64,000 bases of DNA, taken from the NCBI GenBank assembly GCA_028868735.1, contig JAGWTW010000005.1, positions 1 to 64,000 of the forward strand, in the 5' to 3' direction. The position numbers and the translations under genes are program-made. The stretch is from Hyphomicrobiales bacterium. GTDB taxonomy: Bacteria; Pseudomonadota; Alphaproteobacteria; Rhizobiales; Beijerinckiaceae. Of the stretch, positions 52,358-61,196 are shown in pieces; the first letter of the stretch is position 1; the number at the start of each line of letters is the position of its first letter. The notes under the pieces were generated by a model. That model did no database searches, was not told where the DNA came from, and saw nothing but the letters and a program-made list of their open reading frames with translations.

Positions 52358-52392
52358 GATCTCGATCCGCTGACCATGGAGCGTACCGGGCT

Positions 52393-53241
52393 GTGGGCTT
52401 GCTGCATCGACCGCGCTCGACCGCCGAGGCGCTCGATTTTCTGGCCGCCGGTCCAGCGACCTTGATCGCCGGCGGAACGGACGTATTTCCCGCGCTCGTC
52501 GACCGGCCGCCGCCCGAACGGCTCATCGACCTCACAAGCATTCCCGGTCTGCGCGGGATCGCTGTCGGGCGCGATGCGATCCGCATCGGCGCGGCGACGA
52601 CCTGGACCGATATCGCCCGTGCGGACCTGCCGCCGTCCTGCCGCATGTTGCAGATGGCGGCCCGCGAAATCGGCGCGATCCAGATCCAGAACCGCGCGAC
52701 GATCGGCGGCAATCTCTGCAACGCCTCGCCCGCCGCCGACGGCGCGCCGCCGCTGATCGCGCTCGACGCGCAAGTGGAGCTTGCGTCTTCGCGCGGCCTG
52801 CGCGTCGCTCCTGTGGAAAACTTCCTGATCGGCAATCGCAAGACCCTGCGCGCGGCCGACGAGATTATGACTGCGGTCGTCATACCGCGCGCGTTCGATG
52901 ACGCGCTTTCCGTGTTCCTGAAGCTCGGCGCGCGAAAATATCTTGTCATATCAATCGTGATGGCGGCGGCGCTGGTCGATCTCGACAGCGAGCGTCGCGT
53001 TCGCGTTGCGCGGATCGCCGTCGGCGCCGCGTCGGCTAGCGCGCGCCGATTGCGAAATCTGGAGTCGCGGCTCGTCGGCATGCCCGCCGACGGCGATTTT
53101 CGCGCGCGCATCGAGGACGCGGATTTCGCCGCTCTGTCCCCGATCGACGACGTGCGCGCAACGGCGGCCTATCGCATCGACGCCGCGCGCGAACTCGTTG
53201 CGCGCGCGCTTCGCTTGGCGGGGGGAGCGAAAGATGCTTGA
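52393..53241 (+). CDS. Molybdenum hydroxylase FAD-binding subunit
   Basis: 282 residues from a GTG at 52393; no in-frame ATG is suitable. CoxM/XdhB-type medium subunit: AGGTDVFPAL near the N terminus and the TIGGNLCNASPAADGAPPL block that binds FAD. It accepts electrons from the 2Fe-2S centres of the partner subunit. Overlaps the next gene by 8 bases, so both are made together. With the neighbouring genes it is likely a nicotinate or other N-heterocycle dehydrogenase. Confidence 0.93.
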   Translation: MGLLHRPRSTAEALDFLAAGPATLIAGGTDVFPALVDRPPPERLIDLTSIPGLRGIAVGRDAIRIGAATTWTDIARADLPPSCRMLQMAAREIGAIQIQNRATIGGNLCNASPAADGAPPLIALDAQVELASSRGLRVAPVENFLIGNRKTLRAADEIMTAVVIPRAFDDALSVFLKLGARKYLVISIVMAAALVDLDSERRVRVARIAVGAASASARRLRNLESRLVGMPADGDFRARIEDADFAALSPIDDVRATAAYRIDAARELVARALRLAGGAKDA

Positions 53242-55990
53242 CGCCCCGACCCATGCTGGCTTGCGGGTGAATGGCGAGGCGCGGCGCATTCGCAGCGCGC
53301 CGTCGACGCGCGTGTCGTCCGTCCTGCGCGACGAACTCGGGCTGACCGGCACGAAGGTCGGTTGCGAGGCCGGCGATTGCGGCGCGTGCACCATTCTGGT
53401 CGACGGCGAGCCGGTCTGCGCATGCCTTGTCGCCGTGGGCCAGCTGGAAGGCGCCGATATCGTGACGGTCGAAGGCGTCGCCGCCAACACGCGCTACGGC
53501 GCCGGATTGCAGCGGGCGTTCCATGCCGCGGGCGCCGCGCAATGCGGCGCATGTACGCCGGGCATGCTCGTCAGCGCCGCGGCCTTACTCGATGGAAATT
53601 CCGAGCCGAGCGACGCCGAGATCGAGAATGCGCTCGGCGGCGTGTTGTGCCGCTGCACGGGCTATCGAAAGATCATCGATGCGGTGAAGGCCGCCGCGGG
53701 CGGAGACATAGCGCTCGAAACGACGGGCGAAGTCGGCGCGCGCATCGCGCGGCTCGACGGCCGCGCCAAGGTCGAGGGGCGCGATCCGTTCGGCGCCGAC
53801 GTCATTCCCGCCGACGCGCTGATGGCGCGCGCGATCCGTTCCCCGCATCATCACGCGGCATTTTCGTTCGGCGATATCGACGCTTTCGTCGCCGCGCACC
53901 CCGGCGTCGCGCGCGTGTTCACGGCCGCCGACATTCCCGGCCGCAATCTGCACGGCGTGATCGCGCCCTTCGCCGATCAACCGGTATTCGCCGAGCGCGA
54001 GGCGCGGTTCAAGGGAGAGGCCGTCGCGCTCGTCGTCGGCGAACGGGATTGCGTCGCCGCGCTCGACCTCTCCGAATTTCCGGTGACGTGGACGCCGATG
54101 GCGCATGTCCTGACGGCGGCCGATGCGCGCCAGCCCGGCGCCGTGCGCGTGCATGCGAGCCGCCCCGACAATATTCTGGTGCGCGGCTATGTCGAGAAAG
54201 GCGAGATCGGCCCGGCGACGCTGGCCGAAGCGCAGGTCGTCGCGCAGATCGCTTTCGAGACAGGCTTTGTCGAACACGCCTATATCGAGCCCGAAGCGGG
54301 CTTTGCGCGACGTGTCGGCGACCGCATCGAGATCGCCGCCTGCACGCAGGCGCCTTACATGGACCGCGACGACATTGCGGCCATTCTCGGCATCGCTGTG
54401 GACGATGTGCGCATCGTTCCCACCGCGGTCGGCGGGGGCTTCGGTTCGAAACTCGATCTGTCGATGCAACCGTTCGTCGCAGTCGCGGCGTGGCTTCTGA
54501 ATCGGCCGGTCGGCATGGTCTACAGCCGGCCGGAATCGATCGCGACGACCACGAAACGCCATCCCGCGCAAATCTCTTCGCAGATCATGGCGACGCGCGA
54601 AGGACGTTTCGTCGGCATCGAGTTCGATGCGCGGTTCAACACGGGCGCCTATGCGAGCTGGGGGCCGACAGTCGCCAACCGCGTGCCCGTGCATGCCTCC
54701 GGCCCTTATTTCGTTCCGAACTATCGCGCGACGACATCCGCCATCCACACGCATTGCGCGCCGGCTGGCGCGTTTCGCGGATTCGGGGTGCCTCAGGCCG
54801 CGGCCGCGCTCGAACAGACGATCGACGATCTCGCCTGGCGGATCGGCATGGATCCGCTGGAGCTGCGCATTCTCAATGCGCTCGACGCGACGACGCCGAC
54901 GGCGACGGGGCAGGTTCTCGGCGATGGAATCGCGTTTCGCGAATGTCTGGAGGCGCTGAGGCCGAAATGGCGCGAGGCGCGTCGCCGCGCGGACGCGTTC
55001 AATGCGGAAGCGCGCGGTCCGCTGCGGCGCGGCGTCGGCGTCGCCGGCATGTGGTACGGCTGCGGCAACACCTCCCTGCCCAATCCCTCGACCATGCGCA
55101 TCGGGCTCAAGCGCGACGGCCGTATTGTGCTTCATCAGGGTGCAGTCGATATCGGTCAGGGATCGAACACCATCATCACGCAGATCGCCGCCAGCGCGCT
55201 CGGCCTGCCGATTTCGCAATTCGATCTCGTTTCCGCCGACACGGATCAAACGCCGGATTGCGGCAAGACGTCCGCCTCGCGCCAGACCTTCGTCACCGGC
55301 CGCGCGACGGAAACGGCTGCGCGCGCCCTGCGTGCGCGAATCCTGCGGCTCGGAAACGCGGGCGCCGAAGCGCGCATCGAAATCGGGGAAGGCCATATCC
55401 GCATTTTCGATCGCGACGAACGGCGCGACGTCGCGCTCGCCGACCTCGAAGCCGGCGCATTCGGCTATCTGCTCTGCGCCGAGGAAACGTTCGACCCGCC
55501 GACGAGCGCGCTCGACCAGAAAGGGCAGGGGACGCCCTACGCGCTCTATGGGTTCGGCGCGCATATGGCGGAGATCGAGATCGATATCGACCTCGGCGTC
55601 GTGAAAGTGCTCCGCATCGTCGCTGCCCACGATGTCGGCCGTGCGATCAATCCGACGCTGCTCGAGGGCCAGATCGAGGGCGGCGTCGCGCAAGGACTCG
55701 GCCTTGCGCTGATGGAGGAGTTTCATCCCGGCAGGGGCGAGAACCTTCACGATTACCTGATCCCGACCGTGGGCGATGTTCCGCCGGTCGAACACATTCT
55801 GATCGAGCAACCCGCGAGCGTGGGCCCGTTCGGCGCGAAGGGGATCGGCGAGCAGGCGCTGATCCCGACGGCGCCGGCGGTCCTCAACGCCATCCGCCAC
55901 GCGACCGGCGTCATGACGCTGCGCGTGCCGGCGACGCCCGACCGACTGCGTGCGGCGCTGAAGGCGAGGACGCGAACGGGCGGCGGCTGA
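53234..55990 (+). CDS. Molybdenum hydroxylase, fused 2Fe-2S and molybdopterin subunit
   Basis: 918 residues from the ATG at 53234. Residues 1-160 form the small subunit: plant-type 2Fe-2S (C44, C49, C52, C64) and the helical 2Fe-2S (C104, C107, C139, C141). From about 175 on it is the large molybdopterin subunit, with GGGFGSKLD, RGFGVPQAA, the VDIGQGSNTII block and the C-terminal GAKGIGEQAL that carries the catalytic glutamate. The usual separate small gene is thus fused to the large one. The predicted activity is ring hydroxylation next to nitrogen, for example nicotinate to 6-hydroxynicotinate, the substrate of the reductase at 43336. Confidence 0.9.
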   Translation: MLDAPTHAGLRVNGEARRIRSAPSTRVSSVLRDELGLTGTKVGCEAGDCGACTILVDGEPVCACLVAVGQLEGADIVTVEGVAANTRYGAGLQRAFHAAGAAQCGACTPGMLVSAAALLDGNSEPSDAEIENALGGVLCRCTGYRKIIDAVKAAAGGDIALETTGEVGARIARLDGRAKVEGRDPFGADVIPADALMARAIRSPHHHAAFSFGDIDAFVAAHPGVARVFTAADIPGRNLHGVIAPFADQPVFAEREARFKGEAVALVVGERDCVAALDLSEFPVTWTPMAHVLTAADARQPGAVRVHASRPDNILVRGYVEKGEIGPATLAEAQVVAQIAFETGFVEHAYIEPEAGFARRVGDRIEIAACTQAPYMDRDDIAAILGIAVDDVRIVPTAVGGGFGSKLDLSMQPFVAVAAWLLNRPVGMVYSRPESIATTTKRHPAQISSQIMATREGRFVGIEFDARFNTGAYASWGPTVANRVPVHASGPYFVPNYRATTSAIHTHCAPAGAFRGFGVPQAAAALEQTIDDLAWRIGMDPLELRILNALDATTPTATGQVLGDGIAFRECLEALRPKWREARRRADAFNAEARGPLRRGVGVAGMWYGCGNTSLPNPSTMRIGLKRDGRIVLHQGAVDIGQGSNTIITQIAASALGLPISQFDLVSADTDQTPDCGKTSASRQTFVTGRATETAARALRARILRLGNAGAEARIEIGEGHIRIFDRDERRDVALADLEAGAFGYLLCAEETFDPPTSALDQKGQGTPYALYGFGAHMAEIEIDIDLGVVKVLRIVAAHDVGRAINPTLLEGQIEGGVAQGLGLALMEEFHPGRGENLHDYLIPTVGDVPPVEHILIEQPASVGPFGAKGIGEQALIPTAPAVLNAIRHATGVMTLRVPATPDRLRAALKARTRTGGG

Positions 55991-56086
55991 ACGGCCTGCG
56001 CTACGGCGCCTCGCAGAAGAGATCGCGCCGGAACCTCGGCGCGTGACGGCGCTCCCTGCCGAACGGAAACGGCGGTCGACCGTGCG

Positions 56087-57382
56087 TCAGCCGCCGCTCG
56101 ACAGCCGCTCCACTTCCGCGCCGCACGCCCCGAGCTTCTTTTCCAGAGCCTCGAATCCGCGGTCGAGGTGATAGACGCGGTTGACCATCGTTTCGCCCTC
56201 CGCCGCGAGCGCGGCGATGACGAGCGAGACGGAAGCGCGCAGATCCGTCGCCATCACGGGCGCGCCCTTGAGCACTTTCACGCCCTCGATGATCGCCGTA
56301 TCGCCGTCGAGCCTGATGTGCGCGCCGAAGCGGGCGAGTTCGGCTACATGCATGAAGCGGTTCTCGAAGATCGTCTCTGTGATGCGCGAGGTTCCTTCCG
56401 CGCGGGTGACGAGCGCCATCAACTGGGCCTGGAGATCGGTCGGAAATCCGGGGAACGGATCGGTCGTCACGTCCACCGGCTGGATGCCTGCGCCATTGCG
56501 ATAGACGCGCACGCCTTCGTTGGTCTCGGTAATCGTCGCGCCCGTCTGCGCGATCACGTCGAGCGCCGATTGCAGCAGCTCCGCGCGCGCGCCTTGCAGC
56601 AGCACGTCGCCGCCGGTCATCGCGACGGCCATGGCGTAGGTGCCGGTTTCGATCCGGTCGGGCAGCACGGCGTGGCGCGCGCCGGTCAGACGCGGCACGC
56701 CCGTCACCTCGATCGTCTTGGTCCCCGCGCCCTTGATCTTCGCGCCCATCTTGATGAGACAGTCGGCGAGATCGACGATCTCCGGTTCGCGCGCCGCGTT
56801 GTGAATGACGCTCGTCCCGTGCGCGAGGCTCGCGCCCATCAGCGCGGTATGCGTGCCGCCGACAGTGACCTTCGGAAAATCGATCACGCCGCCCTTCAGG
56901 CCGTTCTTCGTCTTGGCGACGGCGTAGCCGTTCTCGATCTCGATTTGCGCGCCGAGATTCTCCATCGCCATCAGCAGGAGGTCGACCGGCCGCGTGCCGA
57001 TCGCGCAGCCGCCGGGCAGCGACACCTTGGCGTGGCCCATGCGCGCGACCAGCGGCGCGAGCACCCAGAACGAGGCGCGCATGCGCGAGACGAGATCGTA
57101 GGGCGCGGTCGTGTCGACGATCTGGCGCGCCGACAGATGCACGGTCTGGCCCTGCACCTCCGAATCGCCGTGGCGCTTGCCCTCGATCGTGTAGTCGACG
57201 CCGTGATTGGCGAGAATGCGGGCGAGCTGCGACACGTCGGCGAGACGCGGCAGATTTTCGAGCGTGAGGGTGCCCTCGGTCAGAAGCGACGCGATCATAA
57301 GGGGCAGGGCCGCGTTTTTCGCGCCGGAAATCGGAATGGCGCCGTTCAGCCTGTGGCCGCCGACGATACGAATGCGATCCAT
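56087..57382 (-). CDS. murA: UDP-N-acetylglucosamine 1-carboxyvinyltransferase MurA
   Basis: 431 residues from the ATG at 57382, which fits the usual N terminus [27 protein letters not shown] (K22 and N23 of the active site). Catalytic C126 lies in [11 protein letters not shown]. It transfers enolpyruvate from PEP to UDP-GlcNAc, the first committed step of peptidoglycan synthesis, in the cytoplasm. A small basic-protein gene lies directly upstream. It is an unlinked housekeeping gene with respect to the catabolic region. Confidence 0.98.
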   Translation of the reverse strand: MDRIRIVGGHRLNGAIPISGAKNAALPLMIASLLTEGTLTLENLPRLADVSQLARILANHGVDYTIEGKRHGDSEVQGQTVHLSARQIVDTTAPYDLVSRMRASFWVLAPLVARMGHAKVSLPGGCAIGTRPVDLLLMAMENLGAQIEIENGYAVAKTKNGLKGGVIDFPKVTVGGTHTALMGASLAHGTSVIHNAAREPEIVDLADCLIKMGAKIKGAGTKTIEVTGVPRLTGARHAVLPDRIETGTYAMAVAMTGGDVLLQGARAELLQSALDVIAQTGATITETNEGVRVYRNGAGIQPVDVTTDPFPGFPTDLQAQLMALVTRAEGTSRITETIFENRFMHVAELARFGAHIRLDGDTAIIEGVKVLKGAPVMATDLRASVSLVIAALAAEGETMVNRVYHLDRGFEALEKKLGACGAEVERLSSGG

Positions 57383-57481
57383 CGAACCTCGCTTCGGGCC
57401 GCGACAAATCGCGCCGCCCCCTCGAACTACCCAGCGCCGTCCGGCCAGAAAGCCCGGCCAATATGGCGTCATCGCGGCTGG

Positions 57482-57655
57482 TCAGCCGCCTTTTTCGCGC
57501 TCCGCGCCGTCCTGGCCCTGCGGCCTCGCCCCCGCGTCAGGGCCCGCCTCGGAGCCGGCGGGCCGGCTGGCGGCCTTGCGGCGGCGCAGATTGTCCCGCA
57601 GGGCCGCCGCGAGCCGCTCTCGCCTGTCCGTCGAACTCGCCTTTTCACGGCTCAT
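57482..57655 (-). CDS. Small basic protein upstream of murA
   Basis: 57 residues: MSREKASSTDRRERLAAALRDNLRRRKAASRP, then a low-complexity tail. Proteins with the same RRERLAAALRxNLRRRK core are common next to murA in alphaproteobacteria, so this is probably a real gene. Function unknown. It is in the same direction as murA, 99 bases upstream. Confidence 0.6.
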   Translation of the reverse strand: MSREKASSTDRRERLAAALRDNLRRRKAASRPAGSEAGPDAGARPQGQDGAEREKGG

Positions 57656-57831
57656 GACGCAGGATTCCGATCCGACCCGTTTCGGGGCAACCCATACGCA
57701 CGGCCGCCGCGGCAAGCAAGCCTCGGGCCGCGCCGGAACCGACGAAAAGCAGCGTCGCGCGCGCTTGTCAGGGCGCCGGCCCTGTGGCACAAGCGCGCCG
57801 GATTGCGCCGGCCTCGGCCCGACGCGCAAAA

Positions 57832-57906
<75 letters not shown>

Positions 57907-58082
57907 GCCAAACGCGCCAACATCGCTGCTCGCCTGGCTGCTCCGTCGGCTTCTGCGGATCACAAATGCGTCAGGCGCGGGTTCAGCCGCCTTGCGGCGA
58001 TGGAGTCGCGCCTGCTTCCCGAATAGGCTCTCGCGGTCGCAGCGGTTTCCGGATCGCCGGTCGGACCTTCGGGGCGCGCAGC

Positions 58083-58793
58083 ATGGATTTCAGGGACAGG
58101 GCCATTGTCGTTACCGGCGCGGCCGGCAATCTCGGCCGGGCGGTCGCGACCGAGCTCGCCGGCCGCGGCGCGGCGCTCGTCTGCGTCGATTTCGCGGCGG
58201 CCGGTCTGGCGGCGCTCGAGGAGGCGCTCCCCGGGGCGAAGATCGCCTCGATCGCCGGGCTCGACCTGACGAAGATCGAGGACGCGCAGCAAATGGCCGC
58301 CCGCGCGCGTGAAAAATTCGGGCGCATCGACGGTCTCGTCAACACGATCGGCGGCTTCCGCATGGCGCCTGTCGGCGCCGAGGCGCTGAAGGACTGGGAT
58401 TTCCTCGTCAATCTCAACGCGCGCGCCGTGCTGGCGACGAGCGCGGCGGTGCTGCCCGCCATGGTCGAACGCGATTACGGGCGCATCGTGCATATCGCCG
58501 CCGGCGCCGGCCACAGGGGCGCGGCGCAGCTTGCCGTCTACAGCGCCGCCAAGGCCGCCGTCATGCGCATCGTGGAGTCGATCGCCGAGGAGCATCGCGA
58601 CACCGGCATAACGGCGAATTGCATCTTGCCCGGCACGATCGACACGCCGCAGAACCGCGCGGCGATGCCCGACGCCGACACGAAATCCTGGACGCCGCCC
58701 GGCGACATCGCCAAGGCGATCGCCTTTCTTCTGTCGCACGAGGCTGGCGCGATCACCGGCGCAGCCATTCCCGTCACCCAGCGCATTCGATGA
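58083..58793 (+). CDS. Short-chain dehydrogenase/reductase family protein, catalytic Ser missing
   Basis: 236 residues from the ATG at 58083. Rossmann motif TGAAGNLGRA (11-20) for NAD(P), the NTIGG segment (87-91, in place of NNAG) and the YxxxK pair Y153/K157. The position 13 residues before Y153, normally the catalytic serine, is alanine (A140 in HIAAGAG). It may be a weak or altered enzyme, or act without that residue. Its own 3' end is 16 bases before a gene of the unknown operon that follows. Confidence 0.85.
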   Translation: MDFRDRAIVVTGAAGNLGRAVATELAGRGAALVCVDFAAAGLAALEEALPGAKIASIAGLDLTKIEDAQQMAARAREKFGRIDGLVNTIGGFRMAPVGAEALKDWDFLVNLNARAVLATSAAVLPAMVERDYGRIVHIAAGAGHRGAAQLAVYSAAKAAVMRIVESIAEEHRDTGITANCILPGTIDTPQNRAAMPDADTKSWTPPGDIAKAIAFLLSHEAGAITGAAIPVTQRIR

Positions 58794-58809
58794 CGGGCTC
58801 GGCGGAGGC

Positions 58810-59022
58810 ATGATGTCGGCGGCGCACTTGGTCGTCTTTCTGGTCGAAGCGTGGCTCGGCGTCGGCTGTGTCGTCGGCCTCTGGTTCGTCGCTTTCGCGA
58901 TCGACCGCATCGATCCGTCCGCGCGCGGCGCCTACGCGTTCCGTCCGCTGCTGCTGCCGGGACTCGCGCTGCTCTGGCCTTATGTGATCCGGCGTTATCT
59001 GCGCTTGCGGGAGCGCGCCTGA
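58810..59022 (+). CDS. Small two-helix membrane protein
   Basis: 70 residues; two hydrophobic stretches (about 6-28 and 44-62) with a short connecting loop IDRIDPSARGAYAFRP and a basic C terminus (RRYLRLRERA). No family recognised. First of five genes that overlap or touch each other (58810-61118), so it is probably a subunit or assembly factor of the membrane redox complex they encode. The start is ATGATG, either codon possible. Confidence 0.7.
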   Translation: MMSAAHLVVFLVEAWLGVGCVVGLWFVAFAIDRIDPSARGAYAFRPLLLPGLALLWPYVIRRYLRLRERA

Positions 59023-59171
59023 TGCTGCGGGCGCATCGTCGCGCGCACAGGCTGGCGTGGACCGCGCTCGCCGTTCTCATTCCGCTCGTGCTCGTCGTCG
59101 CGCTGATGTCGCGTCCGACGGCGCAGCTGCCTGCGCCGGAGCGTCTTTCGAACACGCGGGGCGCATCATGA
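59022..59171 (+). CDS. Small single-helix membrane protein
   Basis: 49 residues, starting at an ATG that overlaps the previous stop (TGATG) and ending at ATGA with the next start. Basic N terminus (MLRAHRRAHRL), one membrane helix (about 12-28, WTALAVLIPLVLVVALM) and a short tail. Too short for a reliable family call, but the tight coupling on both sides supports a real gene. Confidence 0.65.
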   Translation: MLRAHRRAHRLAWTALAVLIPLVLVVALMSRPTAQLPAPERLSNTRGAS

Positions 59172-60214
59172 GCGTGCGCTATATTCCCGTCGGCTGGAAC
59201 GTCAACAAACTCGTCTACGACGCCGCGCTCGCCGTCGCGGTCGTCGCCTATCTCGCCATCTTCCTGCACGTCGCCCAGCAATCGCCGCCCGCGCCCTACG
59301 ACGACGCGACGATCCGCATGCGCGCCTACGGCTCCTGCGCGTTTGTAATGCTGAGCCTCGTGCTCTGCATCGGGCCGCTCGCGCGGCTCGATTCGCAATT
59401 CCTGCCGCTTCTCTACAATCGCCGGCATTTCGGCGTCGCGACCTTCGTCGTCGCCGCGACGCATGCGAGCTTCGTGCTCGGCTGGTATTTCGGCTTTTCC
59501 TCGACCGATCCTTACGTCGCGCTGCTGACGAGCAATACGAGCTTCGGCCGCATCGCCGGCTTTCCCTTCGAATTGTTCGGCGTGGCCGCGCTGATCGTCC
59601 TGTTCCTGCTCGCCGCGACCAGCCACGACTTCTGGCTGAGCTTTCTCACGCCGCCGCTGTGGAAGGCGCTGCATATGGCGGTGTACGGCGCTTATGCGTG
59701 CGTCGTCGCGCATGTCGCGCTCGGCGCCTTGATGGCGCCGGCGTTACAACCGCTCGCCTATGTTGTCGTCGGCTGTGCGCTCGTCGTCGCGACGCTGCAC
59801 GTGCTGGCTGCGCGAAAACAGGCCGCGCTCGATCGTCCGTCGCCGGAGGAGGGCGGCTGGATCGTCGTCGGGCCGCCGGAACGCATCGCCGAAGGGCGGG
59901 CCGTCGTCGTGCCGCTCGCCGGCGCCGAAAGCGTCGCCGTGTTTCGCAACGCGGGCAAAGTGTCGGCGATCGCCAACGCCTGCGCCCATCAGAACGGTCC
60001 GCTCGGCGAAGGCCGCATCATCGACGGCTGCGTCACCTGTCCATGGCACGGCTTCCAGTATCGGCTGGAGGACGGCTGCGCGCCGGCGCCTTTCACGGAG
60101 AAGATCGCGACCTATAACCTGCGCCTGCGGGCGGGAAAGATCGAACTCGATCCGCGCCCCAATCCGCCGGGCTGTCGCGCCGAGCCGCTCGATGTGAAGG
60201 GAGCGCCGACGTGA
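59168..60214 (+). CDS. Membrane haem/Rieske fusion protein (ferric-reductase-like domain plus Rieske 2Fe-2S domain)
   Basis: 348 residues. Residues 1-215 have about six membrane helices in the ferric-reductase (FRE/MsrQ-like) pattern, with candidate haem-ligand histidines H87, H99, H169 and H182. Residues about 230-345 form a Rieske domain with C272-x-H274 and C291-x2-H294 (NACAHQNG ... CVTCPWHG). It would carry electrons between a quinone or haem pool and a soluble partner. The combination is not a standard named enzyme. ATGA overlap before, GTGA overlap after. Confidence 0.85.
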   Translation: MSVRYIPVGWNVNKLVYDAALAVAVVAYLAIFLHVAQQSPPAPYDDATIRMRAYGSCAFVMLSLVLCIGPLARLDSQFLPLLYNRRHFGVATFVVAATHASFVLGWYFGFSSTDPYVALLTSNTSFGRIAGFPFELFGVAALIVLFLLAATSHDFWLSFLTPPLWKALHMAVYGAYACVVAHVALGALMAPALQPLAYVVVGCALVVATLHVLAARKQAALDRPSPEEGGWIVVGPPERIAEGRAVVVPLAGAESVAVFRNAGKVSAIANACAHQNGPLGEGRIIDGCVTCPWHGFQYRLEDGCAPAPFTEKIATYNLRLRAGKIELDPRPNPPGCRAEPLDVKGAPT

Positions 60215-60942
60215 CCGAGGACGATCCCTTCTTCGTCGGCTATCTGCCGGCGCCGCGCGCGGTGCAATTCTTCGCGCTGTCTATGATCGCGACGCTCGTC
60301 TTCGGCTTCGCCGCGCTCGCCTTGACGATCGGACGCACGCCGGCGGATGTCGAAGCGGCACATTACGGCGAGGATCTCGACATTGCCGGCGTTCTCGTCG
60401 CGCATCCCTATCCCCTCGTCGTCGCGCCTGCGGACGCCGCGCATCCGCAGGGCCGCGCCATCATGCTGGCGGCGGACGGCAAGCACGGCGTGCAGGAATT
60501 CGCCGACGCGCTCGACGGCCGCGCGGTAGAGGCGAAAGGCGTGCTGGTGAAGCGCGGCTCGCTCGACATGCTGATCCTCGGAGCCGACGACGTGAAAGGC
60601 GGCGCGCCGGCCTCGGCGCCAACCGCGACGCCGCTCGGCCGCTGGCGGATTTCCGGCGAGATCTGCGACGGCAAATGCGCATCGGGCGGCATGGCGCCGG
60701 GCGCAGGCCTCTCCCACAAGGCCTGCGCCAACCTCTGCGTGGCCGGCGGTCTGCCGCCCGTGCTCGTGGCCTCCGGGCCGGTCGAGGGCGCGCGCTATCT
60801 GTTGCTGGCGGATTCAGCCGGCGCGCCGACGCCGGACATCGCCGATCTCGTCGCGCGCCCCGTCACGCTCGAAGGCGCGGTCGAGCGTCTCGGCGACATG
60901 CTGGTGTTCCGCGTCGACTGGCCGAAGGCGCACGCGCCATGA
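60211..60942 (+). CDS. Uncharacterised membrane-anchored, cysteine-containing protein
   Basis: 243 residues from a GTG that overlaps the previous stop (GTGA). One membrane helix (about 18-42) and a large soluble domain, probably outside the cytoplasm. The region about 150-180 has a cysteine set: EICDGKCASGG ... KACANLCVAGG (C-x3-C, then C-x3-C). These may bind metal or form disulfides. No family was recognised. ATGA overlap with the next small gene. Confidence 0.72.
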   Translation: MTEDDPFFVGYLPAPRAVQFFALSMIATLVFGFAALALTIGRTPADVEAAHYGEDLDIAGVLVAHPYPLVVAPADAAHPQGRAIMLAADGKHGVQEFADALDGRAVEAKGVLVKRGSLDMLILGADDVKGGAPASAPTATPLGRWRISGEICDGKCASGGMAPGAGLSHKACANLCVAGGLPPVLVASGPVEGARYLLLADSAGAPTPDIADLVARPVTLEGAVERLGDMLVFRVDWPKAHAP

Positions 60943-61118
60943 ACCGGATCGCGACCGCCGCAGTCGTCGTCGCGCTCGTCGCCGCCTGTCTCGCGCTGGT
61001 CGATCTGTCGCCAGATGTGCTCGAGAAGGTCGGCCTCGGCGATTTCAAGGCGCTTTCGACTTTAGCCGCCGTGCTGATCCTTCTGACCGTCGCCGCGCGG
61101 CTCGAAGCGCGGCGCTGA
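60939..61118 (+). CDS. Small two-helix membrane protein at the end of the unknown operon
   Basis: 59 residues; helices at about 6-22 (ATAAVVVALVAACLALV) and 39-53 (LSTLAAVLILLTVAA). Starts at an ATG that overlaps the previous stop. Function unknown. The operon appears to end here, 78 bases before the 2-hydroxyacid oxidase. Confidence 0.65.
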   Translation: MNRIATAAVVVALVAACLALVDLSPDVLEKVGLGDFKALSTLAAVLILLTVAARLEARR

Positions 61119-61196
61119 CGGTCTGTCGCTTGAAATGTCGAGCGGGCGCGTCAAGATCGCGGTCGGACTCAGCGTTGCGCGAAAGGGAAAAGCCAG

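Noticed and set aside
53585-55900. 771-codon frame on the minus strand opposite the molybdenum hydroxylase
   Set aside because: Shadow of a gene with all cofactor motifs on the plus strand; biased composition and no recognisable motif.
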